From NCBI GenBank assembly GCA_016793325.1, contig JAEUKI010000067.1:62001-126000 (forward strand): DNA of 64,000 nt. The letters are read 5' to 3'. Every line of letters starts with the position of its first letter. Position 1 is the first letter of the stretch. A model generated the notes under the pieces. It worked only from the letters and a program-made list of their open reading frames with translations. It was not told where the DNA came from and ran no database searches. The translations under genes were made by a program, and so were the position numbers. Origin of the DNA: Myxococcales bacterium (GTDB taxonomy: Bacteria > Myxococcota_A > Polyangia > Polyangiales > Ga0077539). Below are positions 29,312-38,573 of this stretch, in pieces.

Positions 29312-30181
29312 ATGCAGCCGGCAACCGTTCGTTTCATGGATCAGCGGGTGGTCTTCGATCGCGTCACGCGTCGCTCGTGCGTCGTGCGGATCGCGGGCCA
29401 GTTCGTCGGGTACGGGGTGGACCCGCACGAGGTTCCGACGATGCAGCAGTGGCTCGTGCAAGCGGCGTTTCATGCGCTCGATCGCTTCGTGCAGCCGCTC
29501 AGCGAGCTGCCGAAGCAGACGCAGTTCTGGTCGGCCGAGGTGACCTCGCTCATCAACCCGGTGTTCAATCAGCACTTTCGCGCGCAAGGGACCGTGCAGA
29601 TCGCGTCGGTCGAGGTGCTCCCCGCGGCGACGGGAGCCTCGGTCGCGCCGCCCGCGATGGCGCCCGCGGCCCCCGCTGCGACCGCCCCTGCGCTGGCGCC
29701 CGTCGCGGCGACTGCGCCCACACAATCAAGCGTCGTCCCGGCGAGCGCGCCGCCCGCGGCGCAGCAACGGCCCGTCGAAGAGCCGATCGCCGAGGGCCCC
29801 GTGAGCGAGCTCGACCCGTGGGAGATCGAGCTTCGATCGATCATGGACCCGCCAACGTCGGTGCAAATCAAGCCGACGGCCGTGATCGTGTACACGGGCG
29901 CGCCGATCGCCGAGCAGCGGTTGAGCGCCGCGAAGTCGCTCGCCGCCGAGAGCGTCGCCGCGGTGATCGAGCGCGAGTGCGCGCAGGGCCGGAGCGTGTT
30001 GGACCTGTTGCTCTTCACGTCCATGCTGACGAGCTCGGCCAACGAGCGCTTCGTCGCCGAGGCCGCGACGCACCTCCGCGCCAAGGGGGCCATCGCGCTG
30101 CGAGACCTGCGATTGTCGCAAGAGGACGCCGAGCGGCTGCGGGATCTCTACGGGCAGATCGCGGCGGCGCGCGGAGGATGA
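29312..30181 (+). CDS. Uncharacterised two-part protein with Ala/Pro linker
   Basis: The 289-residue product has an N-terminal folded part of about 105 residues (MDQRVVFDRVTRRSCVVRIA and following). An Ala/Pro-rich flexible linker (about 108-155) leads to a helical C-terminal part with AAKSLAAESVAAVIERECA. There is no signal peptide. Its stop overlaps the ATG of the lipoprotein gene at 30178 (ATGA), so the two are translationally coupled. The family is not recognised. Confidence 0.65.
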   Translation: MQPATVRFMDQRVVFDRVTRRSCVVRIAGQFVGYGVDPHEVPTMQQWLVQAAFHALDRFVQPLSELPKQTQFWSAEVTSLINPVFNQHFRAQGTVQIASVEVLPAATGASVAPPAMAPAAPAATAPALAPVAATAPTQSSVVPASAPPAAQQRPVEEPIAEGPVSELDPWEIELRSIMDPPTSVQIKPTAVIVYTGAPIAEQRLSAAKSLAAESVAAVIERECAQGRSVLDLLLFTSMLTSSANERFVAEAATHLRAKGAIALRDLRLSQEDAERLRDLYGQIAAARGG

Positions 30182-30993
30182 TCGCTCGCTGGCGACGCGC
30201 GTCGGTCATCGTGGTGGCGCTGTGCGCCCTGGGTTCGTGCACGCAACCGACGGACTCGCGCGGCGAAGGGGCGCTCTCGTCCGGCGGCGCGCGCGACGGC
30301 GACGCGGGCGCTCGACAGGGATCGAACGGGCCGTCGATGATCGATGACCCCGAGGCGCTCGCGGCGGTCGCGAGGCACCCGAGGCTCGCGGGGCGCTCGG
30401 TGATCGCGCTCGGCGAGGCGCGCGTCGGGACGCGGAGCGTCTTGATTGTGTGGCCTGCTTTCGACGCGACCAGCGCGAGGCCCGCGAGCGACGACACCGT
30501 GGGCGCGACGATCGAGCTCGGGTCCGACGGAAGGCTCGCGGTCATCGACGCCGGGTGGAACCCTCGCGATCGCACGGGCCGCGCCCTCGCGCTGCAGCTC
30601 GGAACGGACCGCTACGAGCGCATCGATCGCTCGCGCGGGGCGACGCTCGACGAGCTGCCCGCGAAGATCACCGAGGCGTTCAACGGGTTTGCCGCGGCGT
30701 GCGCGGCGGGCGATCGCGGGCGAGCGACGAGCGCGGCGCAGGCGATGGCGTCGTTGTTTGCGTGGGAGGTGGTGGCGTTCGAGGACGTCGTGACGGAGAT
30801 GCTCTGGGCCGCGGCGAGCGGTGACTATCAGCTCGCGCACGGCGAGACGACGCTGCTCGACGGAGGACGGCGCGCGAGGGTGACGGCGGTCATCACGTAC
30901 CGAGGTACGGCGCACCGGATCGGCGTGATCGCGACGCCGCGCGGGGACGCGAGCGGCCGCTGGGTGATCACCAGCGAAGAGCCGAACGACTGA
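30178..30993 (+). CDS. Lipoprotein coupled to upstream gene
   Basis: The 271-residue product has a lipoprotein signal (lipobox LGSC near residue 21) and a Gly/Asp/Ser-rich N-terminal segment (SGGARDGDAG). The rest is a compact alpha/beta domain ending in strands such as VTAVITYRGTAHRIGVIAT. The start shares bases with the preceding stop codon. No enzyme motif is seen; a role in the envelope is likely because of the lipobox. Confidence 0.7.
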   Translation: MIARWRRASVIVVALCALGSCTQPTDSRGEGALSSGGARDGDAGARQGSNGPSMIDDPEALAAVARHPRLAGRSVIALGEARVGTRSVLIVWPAFDATSARPASDDTVGATIELGSDGRLAVIDAGWNPRDRTGRALALQLGTDRYERIDRSRGATLDELPAKITEAFNGFAAACAAGDRGRATSAAQAMASLFAWEVVAFEDVVTEMLWAAASGDYQLAHGETTLLDGGRRARVTAVITYRGTAHRIGVIATPRGDASGRWVITSEEPND

Positions 30994-31057
30994 GAGGGTG
31001 TCCGCGATTTTCGCGGGCAATTTCACTTTTGCCGCGGGCTTCGCGATCCTCCCGCGC

Positions 31058-32851
31058 ATGCGGCTGACGGCGCTCGATTGGGCGGTGATCCTCGGATTCT
31101 TCGCGCTGAACGTGCTCATCGGGCTGCGGTACACGCGACGGGCGGGCTCGTCGGTGAGCGAGTTTTTTCTCTCGGGACGAAACGTTCCGTGGTGGCTCGC
31201 GGGCACGTCGATGGTGGCGACGACGTTCGGCGCGGACACGCCGCTCGCGGTGTCGGGGCTCGTGATCAAGCACGGCATCGCTGGCAATTGGCTCTGGTGG
31301 AACGCCGTCGCCAGCGGAATGCTCACGGTCTTCTTCTTCGCGTCCCTCTGGCGACGCGCGGGCGTGATGACCGACGTCGAGCTCATCGAGCTGCGCTACG
31401 GGGGAAAGCCCGCCGCGGGACTGCGCGCGTTTCGCGCGGCGTACATGGCCTTGCCCGTCAACTGCATCATCATCGGGTGGGTCAATTTGGCGATGGCCAA
31501 GATCGTCGGGATGACCGTGGGCATGCGCGCGCTCACCGCGTGGCTCCATCACGGAACAGGGCTCGAGGTGTTCGCGAGACCTGGGTCCGAGCGGGCCGTC
31601 ACGGTGGCGCTCTGTCTTCTACTCACGGGGCTCTACGTGAGCGTCTCGGGGCTGTGGGGCGTGCTCGTGACGGACTTGCTCCAGTTCGTCGTGAAGCTCG
31701 GGATGACCATCGTGCTCGCGGTGGTCGCCGTGCGCGCGGCGGGCGGGATGGACGCGATCATCGCGAGGGTTCCTGCGGAGCGGCTCACGGTCGTTCCGCC
31801 GGTGGGCGCGGCGTGGATGCCGGTGCTCGCGTTTTGCGTGTATGTCGGAGTGCAGTGGTGGGCCGCGTGGTATCCGGGCGCCGAGCCAGGCGGCGGCGGG
31901 TACGTCGCGCAGCGTATTTTCTCAGCAAAAAACGAGCGCGAAGGCGTGTACGCGACGCTCTGGTTCAACGTCGCGCACTACACCGTGCGCTCGTGGCCGT
32001 GGGTGCTCACGGCGCTCGCCGCGTACGTGCTCTACCCCAACATCGACGACGCCGAAGGCGCGTACGTCCGCGTGATGATCGACCACCTCCCGCCGTCGCT
32101 GCGGGGCTTGATGATGGCGGGATTTCTCGCGGCGTACATGTCCACGGTGGCGACGCACTTGAATTGGGGTGCCAGTTATCTCGTCGGCGACATCTACAAG
32201 CGCTTCGTCGTGAAGGACCGCGACGAGGCCCACTACGTTCGAATGTCGCGGTGGGCGACGATCTTCACGATGGTGGTCTCGGGGATCGTGAGCCTCTACC
32301 TCGACTCGGTCGCTGGCGCGTGGAAGCTCTTGCTGGCGCTCGGCGCGGGCACGGGCCCTGTGTTGATCCTCCGCTGGTACTGGTGGCGCATCAACGCGTA
32401 CAGCGAGATCGCGGCGATGCTCGCGAGCTTCGTCGTGTCGATCGTCGTGCAACAGGGCCTCGGGTGGAGCGCGGAGGACCCCACGCAGTTCGCGAAGATC
32501 ATGCTGTCGACGTTGGTGATCACGACCGTGACGTGGATCGCGGTGACGTTTGCCACGCGGCCCGAGAGCGACGAGACGCTGGATCGGTTCTACGCGCGTG
32601 TCCGTCCTGGCGGGCCTGGTTGGCGTCGACAAGCGGCGCGGGCGAGCCGCGATTCGAGCGACGGCGACGAAGCCGCTCCGTTGCCCGTGCGATTGCGCGA
32701 CTGGGTCGCTGGGTGCGTGCTCGTGTACGGCTCGCTGTTCGGTGTTGGCTCGCTGTTGCTTCGGCGGTATGCGCAGGGGTTTGTTCTGGTTGGCTGTGCG
32801 ATCGCGGCGGCGACCGTCATCGCGCGGGACATGAAGCGCTACCGAATTTGA
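31058..32851 (+). CDS. Sodium:solute symporter family transporter
   Basis: The 597-residue product has about thirteen hydrophobic spans and fits the SSS family (PutP/SGLT type), which couples Na+ entry to solute uptake. Landmarks include SEFFLSGRNVPWWLAGTSMV near the N-terminus, GVLVTDLLQFVVKLGMT, and AAYMSTVATHLNWGASYLVGDIYKRF in the core. A Gly/Arg/Ser-rich loop lies before the last two spans. The ATG at 31058 gives a normal N-terminal span; a GTG at 30998 is a possible longer start. The substrate cannot be read from the sequence. It stands alone between a lipoprotein gene and a kinase gene. Confidence 0.9.
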   Translation: MRLTALDWAVILGFFALNVLIGLRYTRRAGSSVSEFFLSGRNVPWWLAGTSMVATTFGADTPLAVSGLVIKHGIAGNWLWWNAVASGMLTVFFFASLWRRAGVMTDVELIELRYGGKPAAGLRAFRAAYMALPVNCIIIGWVNLAMAKIVGMTVGMRALTAWLHHGTGLEVFARPGSERAVTVALCLLLTGLYVSVSGLWGVLVTDLLQFVVKLGMTIVLAVVAVRAAGGMDAIIARVPAERLTVVPPVGAAWMPVLAFCVYVGVQWWAAWYPGAEPGGGGYVAQRIFSAKNEREGVYATLWFNVAHYTVRSWPWVLTALAAYVLYPNIDDAEGAYVRVMIDHLPPSLRGLMMAGFLAAYMSTVATHLNWGASYLVGDIYKRFVVKDRDEAHYVRMSRWATIFTMVVSGIVSLYLDSVAGAWKLLLALGAGTGPVLILRWYWWRINAYSEIAAMLASFVVSIVVQQGLGWSAEDPTQFAKIMLSTLVITTVTWIAVTFATRPESDETLDRFYARVRPGGPGWRRQAARASRDSSDGDEAAPLPVRLRDWVAGCVLVYGSLFGVGSLLLRRYAQGFVLVGCAIAAATVIARDMKRYRI

Positions 32852-32913
32852 GTTTCCAGTGCCTTTGCACGGATGAACGCAAGCGGAATGCGCGGTAGCT
32901 TCAACGCACGACG

Positions 32914-33798
32914 ATGGCCGACAAGACGCCGAGCCCGCACGACGCTCGGATTGGGAGAGTGCTCGCGGATCGATACCGCATCGACGCGATCTTGGGCAAA
33001 GGCGCGATGGGCGTCGTGTATCGCGGCACGCACGAGCTGCTCGGCGGCCCGATCGCTGTAAAGTTTCTCCACGGCCCGTGGGCGAAGCTCGCGGAGTACC
33101 GCGCGCGGTTCAAGCGAGAGGCGATGCTGCTCGCGAAGCTTCGCCACCCGGGGCTCGTGAGCGTGTTGGATTACGGTGAGGACGACGGGGCGCCGTATCT
33201 CGTGATGGAGCTGCTCGTGGGGCGCACGCTGCGCGAGACGATGCGCGGGGGACTGTTGCCCTTCGCGAAGGTTGTCGAGATCGTCGCAGAGCTGCTCTCG
33301 GTGCTCGCGGTGGCGCATCGAGAGGGCGTCGTGCATCGAGACATCAAGCCCGAGAACGTGATGCTCCTCACCGAGCCCGACGGGCGCGTGCGCGTGAAGC
33401 TCTTCGATTTCGGCTTGGCGTTCGCCAACGACCAGCCCGGAGGAAAGCGACTCACCGAGCCCAACGCGATTCACGGAACGCCTTTGTACATGTCTCCAGA
33501 GCAGTGCCGAGCGCGCGGCGTGACCGCGGCGAGCGACGTGTACTCCGTTGGGGTTGTTCTCTACGAACTTCTGTGCGGAGCGACGCCGTTCGGCGGTGAT
33601 GGCTCGACGGATGTTCTCGCTCAGCAAGTATTTCTCGAAGCGCCAGCGATGGAAGAGAGAGGTTCGAGAGAGGTCCCCGAGGCTCTCGAAGCGGTCGCGT
33701 TCGCTGCGTTGGCCAAGCAGCCCGACGCGCGTCCCTCCGTAGAAACCCTGCGTGCTCAGTTGCTTACGGCCGCGGAGCGCGCAGGTGTTGCGCGATAA
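32914..33798 (+). CDS. Soluble Hanks-type Ser/Thr protein kinase
   Basis: The 294-residue product is a kinase domain with almost nothing added. It has GKGAMGVVYRG (28-38), the ATP lysine K50 in IAVKFLH, the catalytic loop HRDIKPEN (141-148), DFG (165-167) and GTPLYMSPEQ (188-197). No transmembrane segment or sensor domain follows, so it is cytoplasmic and probably receives its signal from a partner. All catalytic residues are intact. It sits 62 bp after the symporter gene and 190 bp before the OmpA-like gene. Confidence 0.93.
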   Translation: MADKTPSPHDARIGRVLADRYRIDAILGKGAMGVVYRGTHELLGGPIAVKFLHGPWAKLAEYRARFKREAMLLAKLRHPGLVSVLDYGEDDGAPYLVMELLVGRTLRETMRGGLLPFAKVVEIVAELLSVLAVAHREGVVHRDIKPENVMLLTEPDGRVRVKLFDFGLAFANDQPGGKRLTEPNAIHGTPLYMSPEQCRARGVTAASDVYSVGVVLYELLCGATPFGGDGSTDVLAQQVFLEAPAMEERGSREVPEALEAVAFAALAKQPDARPSVETLRAQLLTAAERAGVAR

Positions 33799-33972
33799 AC
33801 GCACAGCATCGCACGAGTCGCTTCCCGTTGGAACATAGCGCGAACCGACGAAATCATGATACCTCCGTGCGACACATTGGGAGGCATTGTGCGAGCGCGC
33901 TCGCCATCCGCCCGAGGCCAGCGTCGACGCTCAACCGACGCACATAAATTCAACTTTCCCAGGCGACCCTTC

Positions 33973-33978
33973 CAGGAG
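33973..33978 (+). promoter_or_regulatory. Strong ribosome-binding site deciding a GTG start
   Basis: AGGAGG lies 10 bp before the GTG at 33989. It is the best Shine-Dalgarno match noticed in the window and sets the start of the OmpA-like gene. The 190-bp gap before this gene shows no other clear signal. Confidence 0.7.
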
Positions 33979-33988
33979 GCTCTTTATC

Positions 33989-35914
33989 GTGTCGAACACT
34001 AGTCATTCATCGCTTCGCCGTTCGGCGCTCGGATTGCTCGCAGCAGCGGCAGTCTCTGTCGCGGGCGCGAGCGCCGAGGCGCAGACCGCGCCGTACGCGT
34101 TCAACCGTTACGAGCCCGCGCCGGCCGGTGAGACCTTCTTCGCCGCGCAGCACCCCTGGTATTCGCCTGGCGACGGCTCCTTCGGCATCCGCGGTGGCAT
34201 CGTGGCCGACTACGCGTATCGGCCGTTGGTCGCTCGCCCGGACCCCGGCGCGACGGTCACCAACGTGCTGATCGAGCACATGTTGCTCACGCACTTTCAG
34301 ATCGGCGTCGGCTTTCTCGACCGCATCAACATCCACTTGAACGTCCCGCTCGCGGTGCTCCAGACAGGACAAGCGTCGACCCCGACCAGCGTCGGAGCGT
34401 TCAGCGGTGTGGCCGTCGGCGACATGCGCCTCGGCGGACGCGTGAGGATCTTCGGCCACGCGGACACGACCCCGGCGTCGTTGCACTTCGGCGCGAACTT
34501 CCTGTTCAACTCGGGTCTGTTCGGGATCAACAACGGCGACACGAGCTCGCACACCAACGTCTCGGACAACCGCTTCCGCGGCAAATTCGACCTGACGTTC
34601 GCCGGTCGCGCGTCGATCCTTCGCTACTCGCTCAGCGCAGGATTTCACTTCCGCGACGTCGAGACTTCGTTTCGTCAGGGCGTCTCCAACGCGGCGGGGC
34701 ACGAGATCTTCGCGACCGCGGGCCTCGGGATCGTGCTCGCGCAGGATCGCCTCACGATCGGCGCCGAAGGCTGGATGGCCTCGGGCGTTTCGAACTTCTT
34801 TCAGTACCCGTGGACCAACGCTGAAGTCATCGGCGGGATCCACTACCTCATCGCCGACACGATCCTCGTCGGCGCAGGCGCGGGCCCCGGGCTCACGCAG
34901 GGCGCGGGCACCCCGACGGTGCGCGGGCTCTTTCACGTGGCGTACGCGCCGGTGCGTCGCCCGGCCGCGCCCGTTCCGACCGACCGCGACGGCGACGGCG
35001 TGATCGACCCGGACGACCAGTGCGTGGACGTTCCGCAGGGAGATCACCCGGATCCTGCGCGTCGTGGCTGTCCGCTCGGCGACCGCGATCGCGATGGTGT
35101 CCTCGATCCCGAGGACCAGTGCGTGGACGTTCCGCAAGGAGATCACCCGGACCCCGCGCGTCGCGGCTGCCCGCTCAACGACACCGATCGCGACGGCGTG
35201 TTCGACAACGAAGACCAGTGCGTCAACGAGCCGCAAGGCGAGCACCCCGATCCCAACCGCCGCGGCTGCCCCGACGGCGACGCGGACTCGGACGGCGTCC
35301 TCAACGCGCAAGACCAGTGCAGGGACGTGCCCGCGGGCGCGCACCCCGATCCGGCTCGCGCGGGCTGCCCGCTCCCCGACCGCGACGGTGACACGGTCGT
35401 CGATCCGCAGGACCACTGCCCGGATCAACCCGGCGCGCCGCACCCCGATCCCAACCGCAACGGCTGCCCCGGACTCGTTCGCGTGTCGGGTTGCCAGATC
35501 CAGATCAACTCGCCGGTGTTCTTCGCGACCAACCGCGACACGATCCTTCCGCGCTCGTTCCCGGTGCTCCAGGCGGTCGGTGACGCGCTCCGCGCGACGC
35601 CCGACATCCGCCGCGTCTCGATCGAGGGACACACCGACGACGTCGGCAACGACGACCGCAACATGGACCTCTCCAACCGCCGCGCCGCGAGCGTTCAGCG
35701 TTGGATGGTCGAGCACCAAGTCGAGGCCGGCCGCCTCGAGTTCCACGGCTTCGGCGAGACCCGTCCGCTCCGTCCGGTCACGGGCCTCCGCGGCCGCGCT
35801 CAGCGCGACGCGCGCGCGCAGAACCGCCGCGTCGACTTCCGCATCGTCGATCCGGCGTGCCGCGAAGGCCAAGGCGCCGCGGGCAGCACGCCCTCGACGA
35901 CGCCGGCCCCGTAA
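33989..35914 (+). CDS. OmpA-family outer-membrane protein with TSP3 repeats
   Basis: The 641-residue product has a signal peptide ending near ASAEAQ (about 31). A region of about 290 residues rich in alternating strands follows, probably an outer-membrane barrel. Five calcium-binding thrombospondin type 3-like repeats come next (about 332-493), each with DRDGDG or a variant and a pair of Cys in DDQC and RRGC. The C-terminal OmpA peptidoglycan-binding domain carries IEGHTDDVGN and LEFHGFGETRP. This arrangement, barrel plus TSP3 plus OmpA, ties the outer membrane to the wall. The GTG start is supported by the AGGAGG upstream. Confidence 0.92.
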   Translation: MSNTSHSSLRRSALGLLAAAAVSVAGASAEAQTAPYAFNRYEPAPAGETFFAAQHPWYSPGDGSFGIRGGIVADYAYRPLVARPDPGATVTNVLIEHMLLTHFQIGVGFLDRINIHLNVPLAVLQTGQASTPTSVGAFSGVAVGDMRLGGRVRIFGHADTTPASLHFGANFLFNSGLFGINNGDTSSHTNVSDNRFRGKFDLTFAGRASILRYSLSAGFHFRDVETSFRQGVSNAAGHEIFATAGLGIVLAQDRLTIGAEGWMASGVSNFFQYPWTNAEVIGGIHYLIADTILVGAGAGPGLTQGAGTPTVRGLFHVAYAPVRRPAAPVPTDRDGDGVIDPDDQCVDVPQGDHPDPARRGCPLGDRDRDGVLDPEDQCVDVPQGDHPDPARRGCPLNDTDRDGVFDNEDQCVNEPQGEHPDPNRRGCPDGDADSDGVLNAQDQCRDVPAGAHPDPARAGCPLPDRDGDTVVDPQDHCPDQPGAPHPDPNRNGCPGLVRVSGCQIQINSPVFFATNRDTILPRSFPVLQAVGDALRATPDIRRVSIEGHTDDVGNDDRNMDLSNRRAASVQRWMVEHQVEAGRLEFHGFGETRPLRPVTGLRGRAQRDARAQNRRVDFRIVDPACREGQGAAGSTPSTTPAP

Positions 35915-35994
35915 CTCGCGCATTGCGCTGAATTACGAGCGCGGGGGCGCTTCGTGCTAACTGCCGACCTTCGACACCGTCGGAGGTCATCGCA

Positions 35995-37329
35995 GTGCGC
36001 GTCGTGAAGTTCGGGGGAACATCGGTCGGAGATCCCACTCGCATCGTCAACGCGTGCGACATCATCGCGGCGAAGCGCGCGAAGGGACCCGTGGTCGTGG
36101 TCGTGTCCGCTGCGTCCAAGGTCACGGACATGTTGCTCAAGGCCGCGGACGCGGCCACGCGCGGCGTCGCGGACGTCGAGCCCGTCGTCGCGCGCGTGAG
36201 GGGCATTCTCGACGCGTTTTCGCTGCCCCATTCGCTGATCGAGCCCGAGGTGATCGCGCTCCGCGAGGCGGTCGCCGCGATCCCGAGAGGCGCCCCCCTC
36301 ACGCCCGAACGATCGGACCTCGTCGCGTCGTTCGGCGAGCGGTTCAGCGTTCGAACGATCGCTGCGATCGCGAGCGCCCGCGGGATCAAGGCCGAGCCGT
36401 ACGACGCGTACGACGTCGGGATGATCACCGACGATCACTTCGGCGCTGCCGAGCCGCTGACCGAGAGCGCCGAACGAATGCGCGACGCGCTCTCGATCCC
36501 GCGCGAAGGCGTCGCGGTCGTGACGGGCTTCATCGGAAAAACCGCGGACGGACGCGTCACCACGCTCGGCCGAGGAGGCAGCGACTACAGCGCGGCGCTG
36601 TTCGGCGCTGCGCTGCGCGCGGACGAAATCGAGATCTGGACCGACGTCGACGGCGTGATGACCTCGGATCCGAGGGTCGTCGCGACGGCGAAGACCATCG
36701 CGGTCCTCTCGTTCACCGAGGCCGCCGAGCTCGCGTACTTCGGCGCGAAGGTGCTGCACCCGAAGACAATTCACCCCGCCGTTCGCGAGAACATCCCCGT
36801 GCGTGTCCTCAACACGTTCAACCCCGACGGCGAGGGAACGGTGATCACCGAGGCCGGCGCTCCCGTCGAGCCCGAGCACCCCGCGCGCGCGATCGCTTCG
36901 AAGAAGAGCATCACCGTCGTGCAGGTCGTCTCGAGCCGCATGCTCTTGGCGCACGGATTTCTCGCGAAGCTCTTCGAAGTCTTCGCGCGGCACCGAATCG
37001 CAGTCGACATGGTCGCGACGAGCGAGGTCTCGGTCACGCTCACCGTGGACCGCGACGAAGCGCTGGGCCCCGCGCTCTCGGAGCTTCGACGCATCGGCGA
37101 TGTCCAAGTGATCCGGGGCCGCTCGCTCGTCGCCGTCGTGGGCCTCGGCGTCGGCGACGCGCTCGGGATCGCGGGTCGCGTGTTCAGCGCCCTCGCGCGG
37201 GCGAAGGTCAACATCGAGCTCATCTCGGCGGGCTCGGGCCGCGCCAACATGAGCATGGTCGTCTCCGACGCGGACGCGGACAAAGCCGTGCGCGCGCTGC
37301 ACCACGCGATCTTCGACGAGAGGGCGTAG
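35995..37329 (+). CDS. lysC: Aspartate kinase LysC
   Basis: The 444-residue product phosphorylates L-aspartate, the committed step toward lysine, threonine and methionine. The N-terminal KFGGTS (5-10) and the later GFIGKTADGRVTTLGRGGSDYSA segment (residues about 179-201) mark the catalytic domain. The C-terminal part has two ACT-like regulatory modules with ITVVQVVSSRM and LVAVVGLGVGD, giving feedback control. It is monofunctional, with no fused homoserine dehydrogenase. The GTG start has GGAGG eight bases upstream. lysA begins 5 bp after its stop, so the two form an operon. Confidence 0.95.
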   Translation: MRVVKFGGTSVGDPTRIVNACDIIAAKRAKGPVVVVVSAASKVTDMLLKAADAATRGVADVEPVVARVRGILDAFSLPHSLIEPEVIALREAVAAIPRGAPLTPERSDLVASFGERFSVRTIAAIASARGIKAEPYDAYDVGMITDDHFGAAEPLTESAERMRDALSIPREGVAVVTGFIGKTADGRVTTLGRGGSDYSAALFGAALRADEIEIWTDVDGVMTSDPRVVATAKTIAVLSFTEAAELAYFGAKVLHPKTIHPAVRENIPVRVLNTFNPDGEGTVITEAGAPVEPEHPARAIASKKSITVVQVVSSRMLLAHGFLAKLFEVFARHRIAVDMVATSEVSVTLTVDRDEALGPALSELRRIGDVQVIRGRSLVAVVGLGVGDALGIAGRVFSALARAKVNIELISAGSGRANMSMVVSDADADKAVRALHHAIFDERA

Positions 37330-37334
37330 CCGTC

Positions 37335-38564
37335 ATGAGAGACTGGCCGAGTACGATCGACGCCGAACAGTGGGAGGCGCTCGCTCGCACACACGGAACA
37401 CCGTTTTACGCGTACGACGCGTCCGTGCTGCACGCGCGATGCAGTGATGTTTCGCGAGCGTTTTCGCAGGCAGAAGTGCGTTACGCGATGAAGGCCAACG
37501 CGTGCCCTGCGGTGCTCGACGCCATCCGAGAAGAGGGCTTCGGGATCGACGCCGTCAGCCCGTGGGAGGCGCGCTACGCGCTCTCGCGCGGGTTCGACCG
37601 AGAGTCGGTGTTGTACACGGGCAATTTTCCAAGCGACGACGAGCTACGCGAGGTCGCAGCGCTCGGACTCGTGGCCAACCTCGACGCGCTCTCGGCGCTC
37701 GATCGCTACGGAGTCATCGCGAAGGGCGCGCGCGTCGCGATCCGCGTGGACCTCGAAGAGGGCGCGGGGCACCACCCGCACGTGGTGACCGCGGGGGACG
37801 AGAGCAAATTCGGCCTCACGCTCGACGCGCTCGACGAGGCGCTGCAGATCATCGAGCGGCGCGGCCTTCGATTGGTGGGGCTGCATCAGCACATCGGCAG
37901 CGGGCTCTCGACGGACGAGCACCGCGCGGTGTGGCTTCGCGCAGCCATGGGGCTCTTCGACGTCACGCAGCGGGTCGAAGCGCGCGTCGGGCCGCTCTCG
38001 TTCGTCGACGTGGGGGGAGGGTTCGGCGTGGGCTATCGCGACGACGAGCGCACGGTCGAGCTCGCGTCGTGGGGCGACGAGCTCGAGCGCGCCCTCGTCG
38101 AGCGATGGCCCGACGCGTCGCGGCGGCCCGCGTTGTGGATCGAGCCGGGCCGCTATCTCGTGGCCGAGTGCGGCGTGCTCGTCGCGCGCGTGAGCACTGT
38201 GAAGCGCGCGCGCGATCGCGTCTGGGTGGGGACCGACGCGGGGATGCACTCGCTCGTTCGCCCCGCGATGTACGGGAGCTATCACCCCGTGACCGCGGCG
38301 CGTGTGCGCGAAGGAGCGCGAGAGCGATGCTTCATCGTGGGTCCCATCTGCGAGTCCGGCGACGTGCTCGCTGAGGAGCGCTCGATGGTCGTTCCTCGTG
38401 AGGGAGACGTGTTGATTGTTGGTGTCGCAGGGGCGTACGGCTACGCGATGGCCTCGACGTACAACCTCCGCGCGCGGCCCGCGGAGCTCTTCTACGACCG
38501 AGGCGAGTGGCGCGTCGCGCGACCGCGGGAGACGTACGAGCGGGTCACTGGCGAGGCGACTTGA
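37335..38564 (+). CDS. lysA: Diaminopimelate decarboxylase LysA
   Basis: The 409-residue product converts meso-diaminopimelate to lysine and CO2, the last step of the lysine pathway. Lys53 in YAMKANACP is the pyridoxal-phosphate lysine, HQHIGSG (near 181) and the GGGFGVGY segment (near 230) bind phosphate, and Cys339 in CESGD belongs to the partner active site. Fold-type III, dimeric, cytoplasmic. It starts 5 bp after lysC. Its length and motifs are normal for the family. It is convergent with the gene at 38574. Confidence 0.95.
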   Translation: MRDWPSTIDAEQWEALARTHGTPFYAYDASVLHARCSDVSRAFSQAEVRYAMKANACPAVLDAIREEGFGIDAVSPWEARYALSRGFDRESVLYTGNFPSDDELREVAALGLVANLDALSALDRYGVIAKGARVAIRVDLEEGAGHHPHVVTAGDESKFGLTLDALDEALQIIERRGLRLVGLHQHIGSGLSTDEHRAVWLRAAMGLFDVTQRVEARVGPLSFVDVGGGFGVGYRDDERTVELASWGDELERALVERWPDASRRPALWIEPGRYLVAECGVLVARVSTVKRARDRVWVGTDAGMHSLVRPAMYGSYHPVTAARVREGARERCFIVGPICESGDVLAEERSMVVPREGDVLIVGVAGAYGYAMASTYNLRARPAELFYDRGEWRVARPRETYERVTGEAT

Positions 38565-38573
38565 TTGCGTGTG

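Noticed and set aside
34007..35923. Minus-strand open frame over the OmpA-like gene
   Set aside because: It is an Arg/Val-rich shadow; the plus-strand frame has a signal peptide, TSP3 repeats and an OmpA domain.
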